Positions 1 to 12,112 of a stretch of 64,000 nucleotides of DNA are shown in pieces. Location: NCBI GenBank assembly GCA_004352715.1, contig SCFE01000010.1:2284066-2348065 (forward strand), in the 5' to 3' direction. The number at the start of each line of letters is the position of its first letter. Within the stretch, counting starts at the first letter, position 1. This DNA is from Hofstenia miamia (taxonomy: Eukaryota; Xenacoelomorpha; Acoela). The notes below the pieces were generated by a model that was not told where the DNA came from, searched no databases, and saw only the letters and a list, made by a program, of their open reading frames with translations. Made by a program: the position numbers and the translations under genes.

Positions 1-290
1 AAACGAGCCTATTTTAGGCAAACCAAGTTTATAGTTCCGCTTGTTAATTTGATTATGGAGATTTTGTTTATTTTTTGCAGTAAGTATACCTTTTCTATAA
101 TCTTATTTAAGAAATGTTTATTAAATAATAGGAAACGCTATGTAAAAAATTCTTTGAGCACAATATTTTTAAAAAAATACCAAGCTAAAACAAACCTGAT
201 TCAAAGATTTTATGTGGCGCGCTGAGCCGAACTTACACATAATTTAAACGAGCCGAGCCGAGCCGAGCTTGGAAATGTCGGCCCGNGATA
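1..290. repeat. Dispersed GAGCC-rich repeat, copy 1 (cut by window start)
   Basis: This stretch aligns by eye with 7510-7830 in the same orientation. Shared landmarks are an AACGAG start, a block reading ATATACCTTTT/TATACCTTTT, then AATGTTTATTAAATA, a run of A with CAAGCTAAAA, and TATGTGGCG followed by GAGCCGAG pentamers. A short third piece (AACGAGCCCAGC) lies at about 10077-10100. It has no coding potential. The single N at 286 sits just after the pentamer tract. The family is not one I recognise. Confidence 0.7.
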
Positions 291-1255
291 ACAAATTCAT
301 TGACAGCAGTGTTGGTAGATTTAAATCACTCGATTTCAATTAGTGTATTCTAACTGTTTTGAAGTCATTGCCCTGATATAGAAATGAATTGGCAAGCACT
401 GAAATATTGTTTTGCATGTTTTTTATCTTCAGTTTATTTAAAATTGATTAAATTATTGTGTTTCAAAAATAATAGTATTAAAAGGATTTCTCATATTTAC
501 TACATTGGAAGATTGTCTAAGTAAAATTGAAAATTGGATAAAAAAATTTGATTTAAATCAACAAATCCGATTTTTTGATTTTTTGAATTTAAATCAGTTT
601 TTTTCACAACACTGATTGACAGCTTTAATAGATCAGAATTATTTGTTTGAAGGAATATTTGTCTATTCAGGGTGTAAGTTCTGGTAAGCCGTAGAATGGG
701 CATCTGAAAATCAATCTTACTATGATAAAATTATCAAAAAATGTTAAATTAAATTCACCCCTGTTTGCATGCATTCTTGAATACAAAAGACAAGACATAT
801 AAGGCTGATCAAAGATTTTACAAATTCTTCGACTCTAATTTAACTTGCTGTTTCTGGGAACATCTTCAAAATGTTACCAAAATTTTCACTGATTTATAAA
901 AACAGATGATCAAATTGGTAAATCTACTTACACTCATTTTTAGAGTAATTTTGAAAAGTGGCATGGAGTTTCATTATTGCTAATAAACGCTTAAAAATCG
1001 AATTATATATATTGCTATTAATTATGAGGGTTTGTATTGATTTATCATATACTAGAAATAAGACACTGTACACTTTTAACAAAGAATACCTCCATAGCTT
1101 TTGGATATCAATGATTTAAATGTTATATTGTAAAAAATTAAAATTACATGTTGTGCATTACCAAGGCGATACCGTATCGTCTTGTACATAACCATAGATA
1201 TCTTGATTTAATATTGCAAAAAAACATAGGTGTACATATAATAATGCTGAATTAC

Positions 1256-1257
<2 letters not shown>

Positions 1258-1298
<41 letters not shown>
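1258..1298. repeat. (TA)n microsatellite
   Basis: Pure alternating TA tract of about 40 bases. Comparable tracts recur near 6376, 7840, 11859, 34460, 40107, 52463 and 61445, several of them directly beside N gaps. Confidence 0.95.
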
Positions 1299-1299
<1 letters not shown>

Positions 1300-1750
1300 A
1301 GTATATTCTATATAAGATCTTAATAGGTACAAATAAATAATCTACACCTGACTTGCAATCACATGTAAGAATTCTGCTTAAGTTTAAGCAGGAATTATTA
1401 AGCTATTTGATGCGTTGGGGAGTCAATATTGCTTGTCACTGAGAAAAGCATATGAAATATTGTGCTGACATAAATTGAAAATTTTCAAATTACTATTGAT
1501 GTTCATTTAATCAAATGTAAGAATGATTCATTTGATTGGTATCAAGATAGGCAACACAAACATGATTAACAAACTATCTTATGCATTAAATTATATGGAA
1601 GACCTGACTATTTACGCTATGCAATAGTCTCATGACACTAATAGTCTATTGATATTATTTTTGGTCTAGTCTTGCAAACAAATATCTATCTTGGTATTTA
1701 GATTCTAATACATGTGAGAAATAGTTTTTTACAAATGGCACATAATTCTG

Positions 1751-2035
1751 GTGGATTCACCAACATGTTTTAGGAACAAAAAAGCTATTTTGGATAAAAT
1801 GAGTAGAGTAATGGCTATTCTTGAAGCTGGCCATAAAATACCATTTTTGAGAAAGATATTACGAGAATTCATTAATAACTGCACAAAGTGTGGACAGAAA
1901 TCGTATGGATGTTCAACTTCCAAACAACGTGTTATCTCGTGAAGTTCTTTGTGTCGATTTGGTAGGACATTTGCTTCCTGTTTCTTATGGTCAACGCTAT
2001 TTATTAGCCATGAGATATATTACTTCATGATTCAA
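1751..2035 (+). pseudogene. Ty3/gypsy-type integrase fragment
   Basis: The first 190 bases encode a stretch ending in NCTKCGQKSYG, which fits the Cys-x2-Cys half of the HHCC zinc-binding domain of retroelement integrases, with a His (AGHK) upstream. After a frameshift near 1938 the next frame reads VLCVDLVGHLLPVSYGQRYL, matching the first catalytic-Asp region of the integrase core. The reading then breaks down. No RT or LTR is visible beside it, so this is an isolated fragment. The family assignment rests on motif order only. Confidence 0.55.
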
Positions 2036-3865
2036 ATGCAAGAGCAGATACAGAGATGTCAACAAAGGGATCATCTATTAAAATCATCAACTACTGGATT
2101 TAATATATTATAAAACGAACGTGGAAATGTATTATCTACGTTAAGTAGAAAATATCATTTGGGAATGAATTATTAATTGAAAAAAATGTATATAAAACCA
2201 GCTTGCAGTTGTGATGCCAAAGTAAAAATATCAAATGTCTCTATGTTAAATGTGATTTCAGCCAGGAGTAACCTTTTAGTTCGTGGAATTGAATTCAATC
2301 AAATTTCTTGTAGAGTCATGTAAATTTGAATATTTATAATATTTATCTTATATTATATTTTTGATGAAGAGCATAAAAGTATAATTTTACAATTCTATGT
2401 ATATGACTGACTAACACATATAAAAAATAGACTGAATTCAATTTTTGGAAGAAATGACTTGAATAGTTTTCAAGAATCTTATAAGCATTTAATTCATGCA
2501 AAAACACTGTAAATTAATTAATTTGGAAAAATATAGAGTAATCCTTGTAAAGTCAACGCCATCCAAACAACAGTTACCAAATCGAAAACACATTATAATT
2601 TTTTTATGAGAAAAACCAAATGCGGAGCATTAATATTGAAGGATCTATTATTTGTATTAATTATAGCAACTAAGCTTTTATGGAATATACAATTGTGTAT
2701 ATCTTATTTAAATTTGTTTCGTAGTGACATGCATTAATCTACCATTTACAGTAAAGAGTACCAATATGCTAAGATAAATGCATTCTTAAAGTATTCAAAT
2801 TGAAAATACAATCTTGAAAATAAGAAACAACATAAATTACAAGATAAATATATAATTGCTTTAACAATTCAATATCAAAATTCAAATGAATGTACTTTAT
2901 TAATAGTTTACTTTTTGCAATATATACTATATATCTATTTGATCAACTTAACCACATAACTAACAATAATTGGATTGACCAACAGAAGATATTGTAATGT
3001 GGAGTATTTTGAGGGCCACCTTTACAGATTAAGAATTGGTGCTTTATTGACTTTCGTGCAAGGGATAAATGCATTTTATTCAAGGAACGATTGCAAATGT
3101 TGAAAACTTGAAGTGGTAAATATGCATAGCCCAACCACGTACTATATATCTATAGTGGAAATTTAAATCGTCCAAAATGTTGAGTACTCTATTACTAGCA
3201 ATAGGCATTATGAAAAAAAATTGTCGAACATAATACTAGTCACTAATTAATGACGTGTTCAATAATGAGTGCGGATTAATTGGATGTGAAGATATTTACT
3301 ATCCGCGTGGAGGCGTATTAGATACACATTGAAGTTCTTAAAAATTGGAATTACCTTTTGGTAAATTATTCAAAATACTAATTCATTTGCATTTTAAAAT
3401 GCATCAAACTTTTCAATTTAAATGATAGTATTTCTAGTAATTCATCTATTTTGTTTTTTACTCACACATTTCATTTAGTATATTTTATAAATCATCAACA
3501 AAATCTTTATTATTTTCTATTGATTCCGAATCAAATTAAATTAGGGCCTCACGAGCAGGGTGTTGAGTCATATCGGATTTCAAATATCGAATACTGTCTA
3601 TAAATATAAGTCTATTAGTGTCATAAATGCAAGCCCACCATTAAATTATCAATTCTAAAAGTCACGTTCATAATTGGCTAAAAATTAATAATTATTATAT
3701 ATAGCATCAACCAATCAATGCTGATGCTTTTAATTATAGAAACGTAATCCTGTCAAAAGCCACTTGAAGAAAGTATGACGTTTGGTTACTAACTTTGATA
3801 ATGAGGTTTTAAGATATCTTTTGCTAATGACTAGAAAGTGATACTTTTCATGTTAGAAAATCAGA
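2036..3865. other. AT-rich non-coding stretch
   Basis: No recognisable gene, RNA or repeat ends were found. The short open frame at 2943-3134 (minus) has no recognisable protein features. Confidence 0.6.
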
Positions 3866-4139
3866 AACTATCTAATCTTAAACATATGCTCAGCAGGGAG
3901 AGACTATACAGGATTTCAATCAATTCTAACATCTTGATGTTAGTTACGATCATTCGTTAGACAATATCGCTCTCAACAAAATGCGTCTGAAACTAATTTT
4001 GTAACTATCTAATCTTAAACATATGCTCAGCAGGGAGAGACTATACAGGATTTCAATCAATTCTAACATCTTGATGTTAGTTACGATCATTCGTTAGACA
4101 ATATCGCTCTCAACAAAATGCGTCTGAAACTAATTTTGT
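3866..4139. repeat. Perfect tandem duplication, 2 x 137 bp
   Basis: Positions 3866-4002 and 4003-4139 are identical as far as I can read. The unit begins AACTATCTAATC and ends CTAATTTTGT. There is no N between the copies. It is either a very recent tandem duplication or an assembly overlap that was not collapsed. Confidence 0.9.
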
Positions 4140-5960
4140 AAAAATGTTTTTGATCAAAAATAATATATTTTTTAAATTTCGACAAATATTCAATGTATAA
4201 TTCAATATCAAATCAAAACAGCTCGGGTTGACTCGACTTAACTCAAAAATTGCTTAAAATTCTAGTTGGGTCTGATTCTTGACCGACTCAATCTGACTCA
4301 AAATATCGAGTACTCGTAGTCACAGGGCTCTAAATCCAATTTTCAATCCAATGCAAGGATATAATTTATTTTTTTACTAGTGACTTGGAAAATAGTTACA
4401 TTAAGCTGAAAGTCATCAGCTGCACACTTTTTTACAATTGTTTACAATAGATGCAGGAAAACTATGTATTTTGGCTAGGAAGAATTTTATGAATTTATTT
4501 TAGGTGAAATTTATTTGAAATTGATTCCCTGTTTATTGTCATCTGTTGATATATGTAAGGTATCTCTTGACAATTTCAAAGATTACTCTTATCCAATATT
4601 TTTATATATGACACAAATAAATTATGTTTGTTCTGTTGCTGAACAACATGCGATAATAATTGAGATTATATACCGTCACGTTTCATTTATAAAACAAATA
4701 CAACTTATATTGATTTTTACAGCTTTGTTTATGTGTAAACTCACACTGTTCTTATTAGTAGCTTTAGCTTATAAATTTTATACGAATATTACAAACTGAA
4801 TTTTGAATTTCCTAAAGTTTGCATTTTTAATCATTTTGTCAATCGCTTTAAAAACTACTTTAATATTTTTTAAGTTCCAGTAAGACCTAGTAGGTCCTGG
4901 TTCCGGATACCAAAAAGTAATTGGTATTACTAATTGTTAGTAGGAATGTAGATTAAGGTCAATAACGAGCCTCATTTTGCAAAAATTATGAGAAATTCTT
5001 CAAAACCTGTAATTTTGAGAGAACCCAGGGAATTCACTTCCATGAAATTAATTAGAGACAGCTGTTTTTACAAAGAGATTTTGTGTTTATTAAAGTTTTG
5101 AAATTAGAGATTACTTAGGTACATTTAAAATATTACCTGGAACTGTAGTTGGGGATGCTATTGGAGCTTGCTATTTTATTCAGATTAATTTGATGGCGAT
5201 TCTTCGAGAAAACCATTTTGAATCACTCGTATTTGCGTGTTCTGCGCTTCACTGATTCAGTAGCACCTGCCTTGTATTTGCGCAGGCCTAATAAACTGAA
5301 TATTTGCCAGTAATATGTGAATATCACAAATCAATTTTAATAATTCACACACGCTAAAATTTCAAATCAGCTCTTATTATAATGAACCCATATCCATGAT
5401 ATCCCAAAAACTTTCACAATTTCCTTAAACTACTTTCTTCATCTGCTATAAATTAATATTTGTTGTGTGATGTAGAGATAATGCACTATTTGTCGTTTTA
5501 AAATTAGCAAGCTTAATACATGCAATTTTGAAAAACTTGATCATCTGAGAAGTAATTTTCTCAAATTTTTTAGTCAGTCGATGATTCTTCGAAAACTTTA
5601 TTTTAACTTTAGATCATTCTAATACTGATTTCTATGTTTTTTATGTAAGAATGAAATAAAAATCTTTGTAAATTTTCAATCTGAATTGCGTACATGTCAA
5701 GTAGAGCACAAGAATTAAAAAGATTAGCAGTACCAGCTTTAAGAGAGAGGGGGGGCAAGGGGGGTGCAAATGCCCCAAAACTTAAGAAAATTCAAATTAA
5801 ATTATTCACAATATTAATTCAAAAATTATATTGCTAGTTGTACACAATGATTTACAATAAATAAGGTTCTTTTCGCTTTTTAACGTTATAATTATTAGAT
5901 ATTTGTGGTTTGTAACTGCTATTAATTGAGTGTGATGTATCATGAAATTTTGATTTTCTG
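4140..5960. other. AT-rich stretch with short G/C-rich repeat scraps
   Basis: The part at 4205-4330 is rich in ACTCG/GACTC pentamer-like words. Around 5746-5780 a G-run followed by TGCAAATGCCCC resembles the end of a MITE. The open frame at 4515-4799 is hydrophobic but otherwise featureless, and I do not call it a gene. Confidence 0.5.
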
Positions 5961-5966
5961 AACTTA

Positions 5967-6317
5967 GTAGATACAACTGCTAAACAAATGTTCATAAATA
6001 CGTGGTAAACAACAAATATGCCTTAATTAAATTAAATTCAAAAAAAGAAAAATTTCTTGATGATAAATATAACCTTCTTTTTATGCATAGCAATTGTTCT
6101 TGCTATCTAAGATTTGATTAGTTAGCAAAATNNNNNNNNNNNNNNNNNNNNNGTAGATACAACTGCTAAACAAATGTTCATAAATACGTGGTAAACAACA
6201 AATATGCCTTAATTAAATTAAATTCAAAAAAAGAAAAATTTCTTGATGATAAATATAACCTTCTTTTTATGCATAGCAATTGTTCTTGCTATCTAAGATT
6301 TGATTAGTTAGCAAAAT
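5967..6317. repeat. Identical 165-bp copies flanking a 21-N gap
   Basis: 5967-6131 and 6153-6317 are the same sequence (both begin GTAGATACAACTGC and end TTAGCAAAAT), separated by N at 6132-6152. This is the signature of two overlapping contig ends left unmerged by the scaffolder, so one copy is probably artificial. Confidence 0.9.
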
Positions 6318-7509
6318 ATACGCAACTGTATTAAATATATGCTAAGCTTGACAAGTATATATTATATAGGTGTACATATATATATATATATATATATACA
6401 TATATACATTTCGCAATTATAATTATATCATATTATATTTTTAATATTATATTAATTTCCACAATATGTTATATTTCATTATATTATTAAAAACAATAAT
6501 AATAGTAATTGTATTATTATTATTATATGCAGTGACAAGAAGCAGACTTCTATTATTTCGTTATTGATAGCAATTAAAAATATTAAATCACTGGACGTCG
6601 TAAAATTTGACTATGAAATTCAGACCATTTAGTGCATACATACAACAAACCCAAAGAACTGATAAAAAATTTGTGTAAAGTTGCAAAAGTTCTCATGTTT
6701 ATTCTTTAAAGTTCTTGAAACAATAATTATCCTTAATTTAAGTATTAGTTGAGTTTTCAAAACCTGATTTGCTTTAAAGGGTGACTTAAGGAAGCCTTGG
6801 TTCAATATTGTTCTACAAACACTTAATTTCTTTAAAGTGGCTTAAAGATACTTTAAAATACTAAAAGATTAATTTATTTTCTAAAATCTATAATTGTCTT
6901 CAAAATGTTTAATATATTTGTAATATCCTCAAATTGCAATGTATGTGTTTATTGAATTTACTTTTTTGATTTAGAACCGATAATTTTACTGTTGGGATGC
7001 AATTATATGCAATGACCAATAATTATAGAATCGAGCAAAAATGTTATATTTTTCGAATCTATAGTTCCCCAGCAAGAAAGATGTGAAATCCACATTTTAA
7101 AAACAAGGACGTTGTTATCATAACTTTTTAAGTTTTCTTATGTGTCATATTTTGTCTCGGGCCCCGCGCAAGCTAAGGCCGGCCCTGAAGATGAGATTAA
7201 TTACCAACATGTCTCCCTATAATTAAGAGTTTTGGTGCCTCTAATCAAAATCTTTCTCATACAAAAAGTGCTTCGAATTTAGCAACAATCAATTCTTTTC
7301 ATTAATAAAGTTATTTCAAGTGAAAGCTCTTTACTATCAATTCAAGGAAGTGGTGACTTCACTCAAATCCATTGTTATTGAAAACTTTGATTTTATGATT
7401 ATTGTAATAATTAGATTGAAATATTGTTAACCAATTTCATTTACTTAAAATAAAAAATTTGACGGTACAGTACATTTAAATCTAGCGATGAACTTATTTC
7501 AGATTTGCC
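6318..7509. other. AT-rich stretch containing a hAT-like terminus
   Basis: Mostly featureless AT-rich DNA with a (TA)n tract near 6376-6400. On the minus strand 7188 to 7153 reads CAGGGCCGGCCTTAGCTTGC, a typical terminal inverted repeat of hAT-superfamily non-autonomous elements. The matching other end was not found. Confidence 0.5.
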
Positions 7510-7830
7510 AACGAGCCCAGCTTGAGCACCGCATTAGATATGCAACGAGCCCAAAACGAGGCTCTATTAAACCAAGCAATTAATAGCTCTGCTTTGTTAA
7601 ATTGATTATTCAGATTTTTCTAATTTTTCATTCGATATACCTTTTTTATAACCTTATTTTAAAATGTTTATTAAATACTAGGAAGAGCTATATAAAAAAT
7701 TCTGAGAACGCAATATTTTTAAAAAAATTATCAAGCTAAAATGAGCCTTATTGAAAGATTCTATGTGGCGAGCCGAGCAGAGAATACTCAAAAGTAAAAT
7801 TAGTCGAGCTTAAAAATTGCGATTCGTTGA
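7510..7830. repeat. Dispersed GAGCC-rich repeat, copy 2
   Basis: Second copy of the family at 1-290, diverged by roughly a fifth by eye. It starts near AACGAGCCCAGC and ends in GAGCCGAGC words just before a (TA)n tract at 7840. Confidence 0.7.
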
Positions 7831-8115
7831 CAAGTCAGGCATATATATATATATATACATATATACATATACTTACGAAAAATTTGATTCTATCAAAGGT
7901 TTTTTTGTTCAAAACCATGTAAAATAAATATTTACCGAAGGAATTGTTGTAAATATAACATATATGACATAAAACTTTAGAATTTTTTTGAAACTCAATA
8001 AAATTACTGTATGTGTAACAATAAATTATAAATTTGACATATATAATAACCTTTAATTCATTTTCTACCTATACAATTATTGTTTTGCTAGAATGGTACA
8101 TAATGGTATAGTACA

Positions 8116-8284
8116 CAGTGGTGCCGCAAGCGAGGGGCAGTTGACCTCCTAAAATTGAAATAGTAGAAAAAATTTCCGTAAATTTTATAATTTAAACAAT
8201 AAAAGTACTCGTAGTTATTTAGTATGTTAGGTAAAATGTGTACTTGAACCCCCCCCCGCACCTAATGAAAATTCCGCCCTACTA
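8116..8284. mobile_element. Candidate short hAT-like MITE
   Basis: It begins CAGTGGTGCCGCAAG, close to hAT-type CAGTGGCGG termini, and ends with a C9 run followed by AATTCCGCCCTA, a degraded inverted counterpart. Similar termini occur at 41359 (CAGTGGTGGAC followed by C-runs) and, on the minus strand, at 57392 (CAGCGGCGGAGCCAGG). There is no coding capacity. I could not define a clean 8-bp target duplication. Confidence 0.45.
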
Positions 8285-8820
8285 ATGATACCATATCATA
8301 ATCGGTACGTGTTGGTGAAAGGCTGAATGAGGCGAAAAACACTTTTCCCATAGATTACTATTTTATATAACAAGCTACATTAAGGGACTAATGAAAAAAG
8401 TAGCAATTATTAATATCTCTTTTAAAATCTAAAGGCATTAAATAATATATTAACTTGAAATAACTTAAATCAGTTGAAGTTTCAAGATAAGAGTAAATTA
8501 ACAAGTAATATATTTCTATAAAAATATTAATTACAGCTGAAATATATACATATTTGTACAATTCACTATAATAACGGAGATTTAAAAAATTTAAATAATA
8601 TTATTACTTTCAGCCTCACTTTTTCTATATTCTAATGAATTCATACTGAAATATTGTGGCCACAATCATTTGAAGTATCAGATTTACTTGATATTTGATT
8701 TATTTTAATTCCTAATACACTATAATATGTCATGTAAAATACAAACGAATGACAATTCATAATGTTTAAAATGTAACAACTAATTTAGGTCAAACATTTT
8801 AAAAACCAATATTTCCCTAT
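8285..8820. other. AT-rich non-coding stretch
   Basis: Nothing recognisable between the MITE-like element and the tandem unit family that follows. Confidence 0.6.
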
Positions 8821-9110
8821 GAAAATGCATAGACACAATATTTTGACTCAGGGACCCCATTAGGATAAAAGCTAGAGAAAAAAATTGTATTCATTTTGAA
8901 GCTAAGACATCTATCTACCCAATAAATGATATTTTTAGATTTAAAATTTTCAACAAAGGAATTAAGCAAAACTTTCGAAAAACTAACATTTTCCTTTTTT
9001 AAAAAGTATAGAAATATTTTAACTCAGGGACCCCATTAGAATATCAGCAAGAGTAAAAAAAAATTAGCCATGCTGAAGCTAAGACTTGTATCTACCTGCA
9101 CAACAAATGA
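8821..9110 (+). repeat. Two tandem copies of a dispersed ~176-bp unit
   Basis: The word CAGGGACCCCATTAG occurs at 8849 and again at 9025. Each is preceded by ATATTTT(G/A)ACT and followed about 60 bases later by GAAGCTAAGAC and TATCTACC. The same unit appears twice in reverse complement at 38945-39240, just after the F-box/LRR frame. The units are diverged. No open frame spans them. Confidence 0.7.
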
Positions 9111-9506
9111 CACTTAGAAATATCAAATATATTTAGTGCTACAATAAAAAATATACAAATTACAATAAAAGAGTGGAATTGAAATGTTGAGCAATGTTAA
9201 GAGATAACATCAAATTTCTGACCATTCAATTTCTTCATATGGATAATAAACTTGATTGAGATTGATTATACAAAGTGAGACACATAGGGCAGCACCATTT
9301 GTTTTCTTGTAGGAAACACTTAGCTTGTGATGCATCTTTGGTGTGATGCCATGTGAAATTTGTGAACACAACACTTCTTGTTATCTAAAGAAAGCCCAGT
9401 TATGTTTAATTACCAATCATTGGTTTTGCTGGAATCAGAGATGAATTAGGTCTATATTGTATATTTCTATTGCTATGGAGTACCCTTATAGTAACTTCTA
9501 AATGTC

Positions 9507-9552
9507 AGTAGTACCATGGCCTGCTTTATATAAAGCATGCCATGGTAGTACT
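9507..9552. repeat. 46-bp near-perfect palindrome
   Basis: Symmetric around 9529/9530 (core GCTTTATATAAAGC), with 21 of 23 base pairs matching. The outer arms contain AGTA and CCATGG. It could extrude as a cruciform. No associated gene is visible. Confidence 0.9.
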
Positions 9553-9852
9553 CGATTTGTATTTATGATGTCATTTGTGACACCATAATAAATAAATAAC
9601 AAGCTTAAATTCCTTCAATTTATTACGAAAAATTATTTACTTATTTTATTAAGTATCAAATCCAAATATTCATACATTAAATCTTGTCTATGCAAACCCA
9701 TACTATTTATTTAAAAGTTTAAGTCTAAATTCAATTACAAGGAAAATTTTTTTTTCAATGTATAAATTCAAAAAGTCCTGTAGTTAAGACAGAACAAGTT
9801 TTGCATTTCACAAATTCCTGACAATGACGGGTGAAAAATTTGGAGCTGTGTT

Positions 9853-9909
9853 TTAACTACACGATTTAATCCGCCCGACTTTATCAGGCCGATTAAATCG
9901 TGTAATTAA
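9853..9909. repeat. Hairpin-forming inverted repeat
   Basis: 19-base arms (TTAACTACACGATTTAATC at 9853-9871 and its complement at 9891-9909, one mismatch) enclose a 19-base spacer. The right arm is followed by AAGACAGG, and a related word GTAGTTAAGACAG lies at about 9780. This suggests the end of a small inverted-repeat element. Confidence 0.85.
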
Positions 9910-10529
9910 GACAGGCCTTAACACGGAGTCTTAGAATATAGAATTCTTCATTAGACAATAATATTTCGCAAAAGGCAAATCGCTAAAGGCCCTATGAAGA
10001 CCAAACATTTGCGCGGAGATTGATTTCATTACGCGTCACACCAGTACGAAGAAAACTTTAACAAAATTTTTTATTAACGAGCCCAGCATCGACTGGCCCT
10101 TGCTCTTTGTTGATTAGCTATTAAACAAATGCCTAGCAAATCCAGATAGCACTATTAAATCTAGCTCCGTCGTTTCTAGATAGATATTGTGCTTGATACA
10201 GCGTAGCAATTTCTTAATTAATATGCAATTTTATATATTAAAAGTATTATTTAAGTTTAATCACTTCAAAATATTGAAATTTGTATTCTCTTCAATTATT
10301 TAGTCCTAAGTATATTGTTGAAAGAATTTTGAAGCTCCATGGGCCCCTAAGGGCCCGACTCCACCGGTGGGAGATATTTTAATGCAACATCCGTCCGTCA
10401 AACAATACATCTTGCACCATATCAATCAGTCACCAAAATGTAAAAAATGTACCTGCTCCTATCCTCAAATTTAAGAATTATTTATCTTATATTAAGTACT
10501 AACAGTATCACAATGATGATGTTTCTTAC

Positions 10530-11235
10530 GTTGATTGTACTTCACGTATAGTTAATTTTTGTAGTTCGAAACACTTACCTATTACAAGTGGAGTACACCA
10601 AGGACCAATTTTAGGTAAACTCCTTTTTATAATTTTCATGAATGATTTATCTGATATTTGTCGACAAGATATGCCTTTTATATTTGAAGATGATGTGAAG
10701 CTTCTGGCATTTTGCACTTATGAACTTTTAAATGATTTTACACATGTTTAAGACTGCTCGATCTGCTGAAAATAGGCTCTCCTTCAATATTAAAAAAATT
10801 CAACTAATTGAATTTTCATATCTTAATAAAGACGGAAGCTTACAGTTTTTAGATCATCAAATTTGTTTTTACTGAAAGTTAAAGATCTTGGGCTTATCGT
10901 TTCTCATGATTTCTCTTATAAAAATCATACTAATCTTAAAATATAATAAATACCTTTATTGAAGTTAAAACGATTGATACCACTCGAAGCGCACTAAAAA
11001 ATTATATTGGAGTTATATATTTCTATGATATAGTCATCAATTATGTATGCTTCTGTGGTGTGGTGTTCAAACATGTTTATGCGTGATAAGCTTAATTAAC
11101 CATTTCAACGTAGATGCACTAGCTGGACATATTCAGAGCAACAATATCTTCGAAAGGCTGAAAATCTTAAATATTTCTTATAAATTACAATTAACAGATC
11201 TAATTTTTAAGAGAGATTTTATATTAACATAATTA
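10530..11235 (+). pseudogene. Non-LTR retrotransposon reverse transcriptase relic
   Basis: The frame encodes ITSGVHQGPILGKLLFIIF followed by MNDL, the conserved palm region of jockey/CR1-type reverse transcriptases, then IFEDDVKLL in the place of the catalytic YADD box (one Asp pair kept, Ala replaced by Glu). Downstream, after stops and a frameshift, come SVVWC and an FQRRCTSW segment that matches the C-terminal thumb-like region. The 5' part of the element (endonuclease) is absent. Several stops make it inactive. Further relics of similar type lie at 36.7 kb (minus) and 50-51 kb. Confidence 0.75.
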
Positions 11236-11854
11236 TTTCAATCTTCTAAGCAACATGTACATTAATGTTGCTTTCATAGCTGATTTAAGACAATCAAAGA
11301 AATTGCTTATTAGATGTTAATATTTTAGAAAACCAACGTCTATAAATTGTAACTACAACTCACCTTACTTAAAATTATTGATTTGTTTATGTAGAAAATG
11401 CGTATTTGTTTTTATTAATTTGTACTGTATTGTACTATAAATTTGTAAACATTCAATTTTAATCAATGCTCTGAATGAAATGGATGTTTTTGTGAAAGAA
11501 ATCTAAGTATTGTGTTGTAGTAAAAAGATTGGTTGTTTATAAGAATTGCTGTTTTGTGAAATCCCAAGTCAAATCTGAAAGGAAGGAATGTGATAAATGC
11601 TAAATGTGTAAGTTTCCAAGTCACTAATTTTATGGATGGAAAAATTTAATGGAAAAGAAATTTAAAAATGCTTGTAAATTAAATATAAGTTCAGAAAAAA
11701 ATAACCTTTAACAAGTAGAGAATTCTGAAATTTCAAAGCTGAATTTGCTAATGGAGCTGCTATTTGTTTTATTATTGAACTTAGCTGGTTTACAATTGTT
11801 GAGAAAGAAGTTTTCAAAAGAAAATCATGAAAAACAGATTCCTTCTTGCGTACA

Positions 11855-11858
<4 letters not shown>
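11236..11858. other. AT-rich stretch before microsatellite gap
   Basis: No gene recognised. From about here rightwards CpG dinucleotides become scarce compared with the flanks. Confidence 0.5.
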
Positions 11859-11891
<33 letters not shown>

Positions 11892-12112
11892 AGTTCTTNN
11901 NNNNNNNNNNNNNNNNNNNNNNNNNNNNNNNNNNNNNNNNNNNNNNNNNNNNNNNNNNNNNNNNNNNNNNNNNNNNNNNNNNNNNNNNNNNNNNNNNNNN
12001 NNNNNNNNNNNNNNNNNNNNNNNNNNNNNNNNNNNNNNNNNNNNNNNNNNNNNNNNNNNNNNNNNNNNNNNNNNNNNNNNNNATATATATATATATATAT
12101 ATTGTAGTTCTT
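11859..12112. repeat. (TA)n microsatellite with internal N gap
   Basis: The left tract runs into ATATTGTAGTTCTT at 11883-11898, then 184 N (11899-12082), then another TA tract again ending ATTGTAGTTCTT. The same border on both sides suggests the gap is an unresolved repeat and the two sides overlap. Confidence 0.85.

Noticed and set aside
4515-4799. 94-codon plus-strand frame
   Set aside because: Hydrophobic, low-complexity composition and no domain or splice context.
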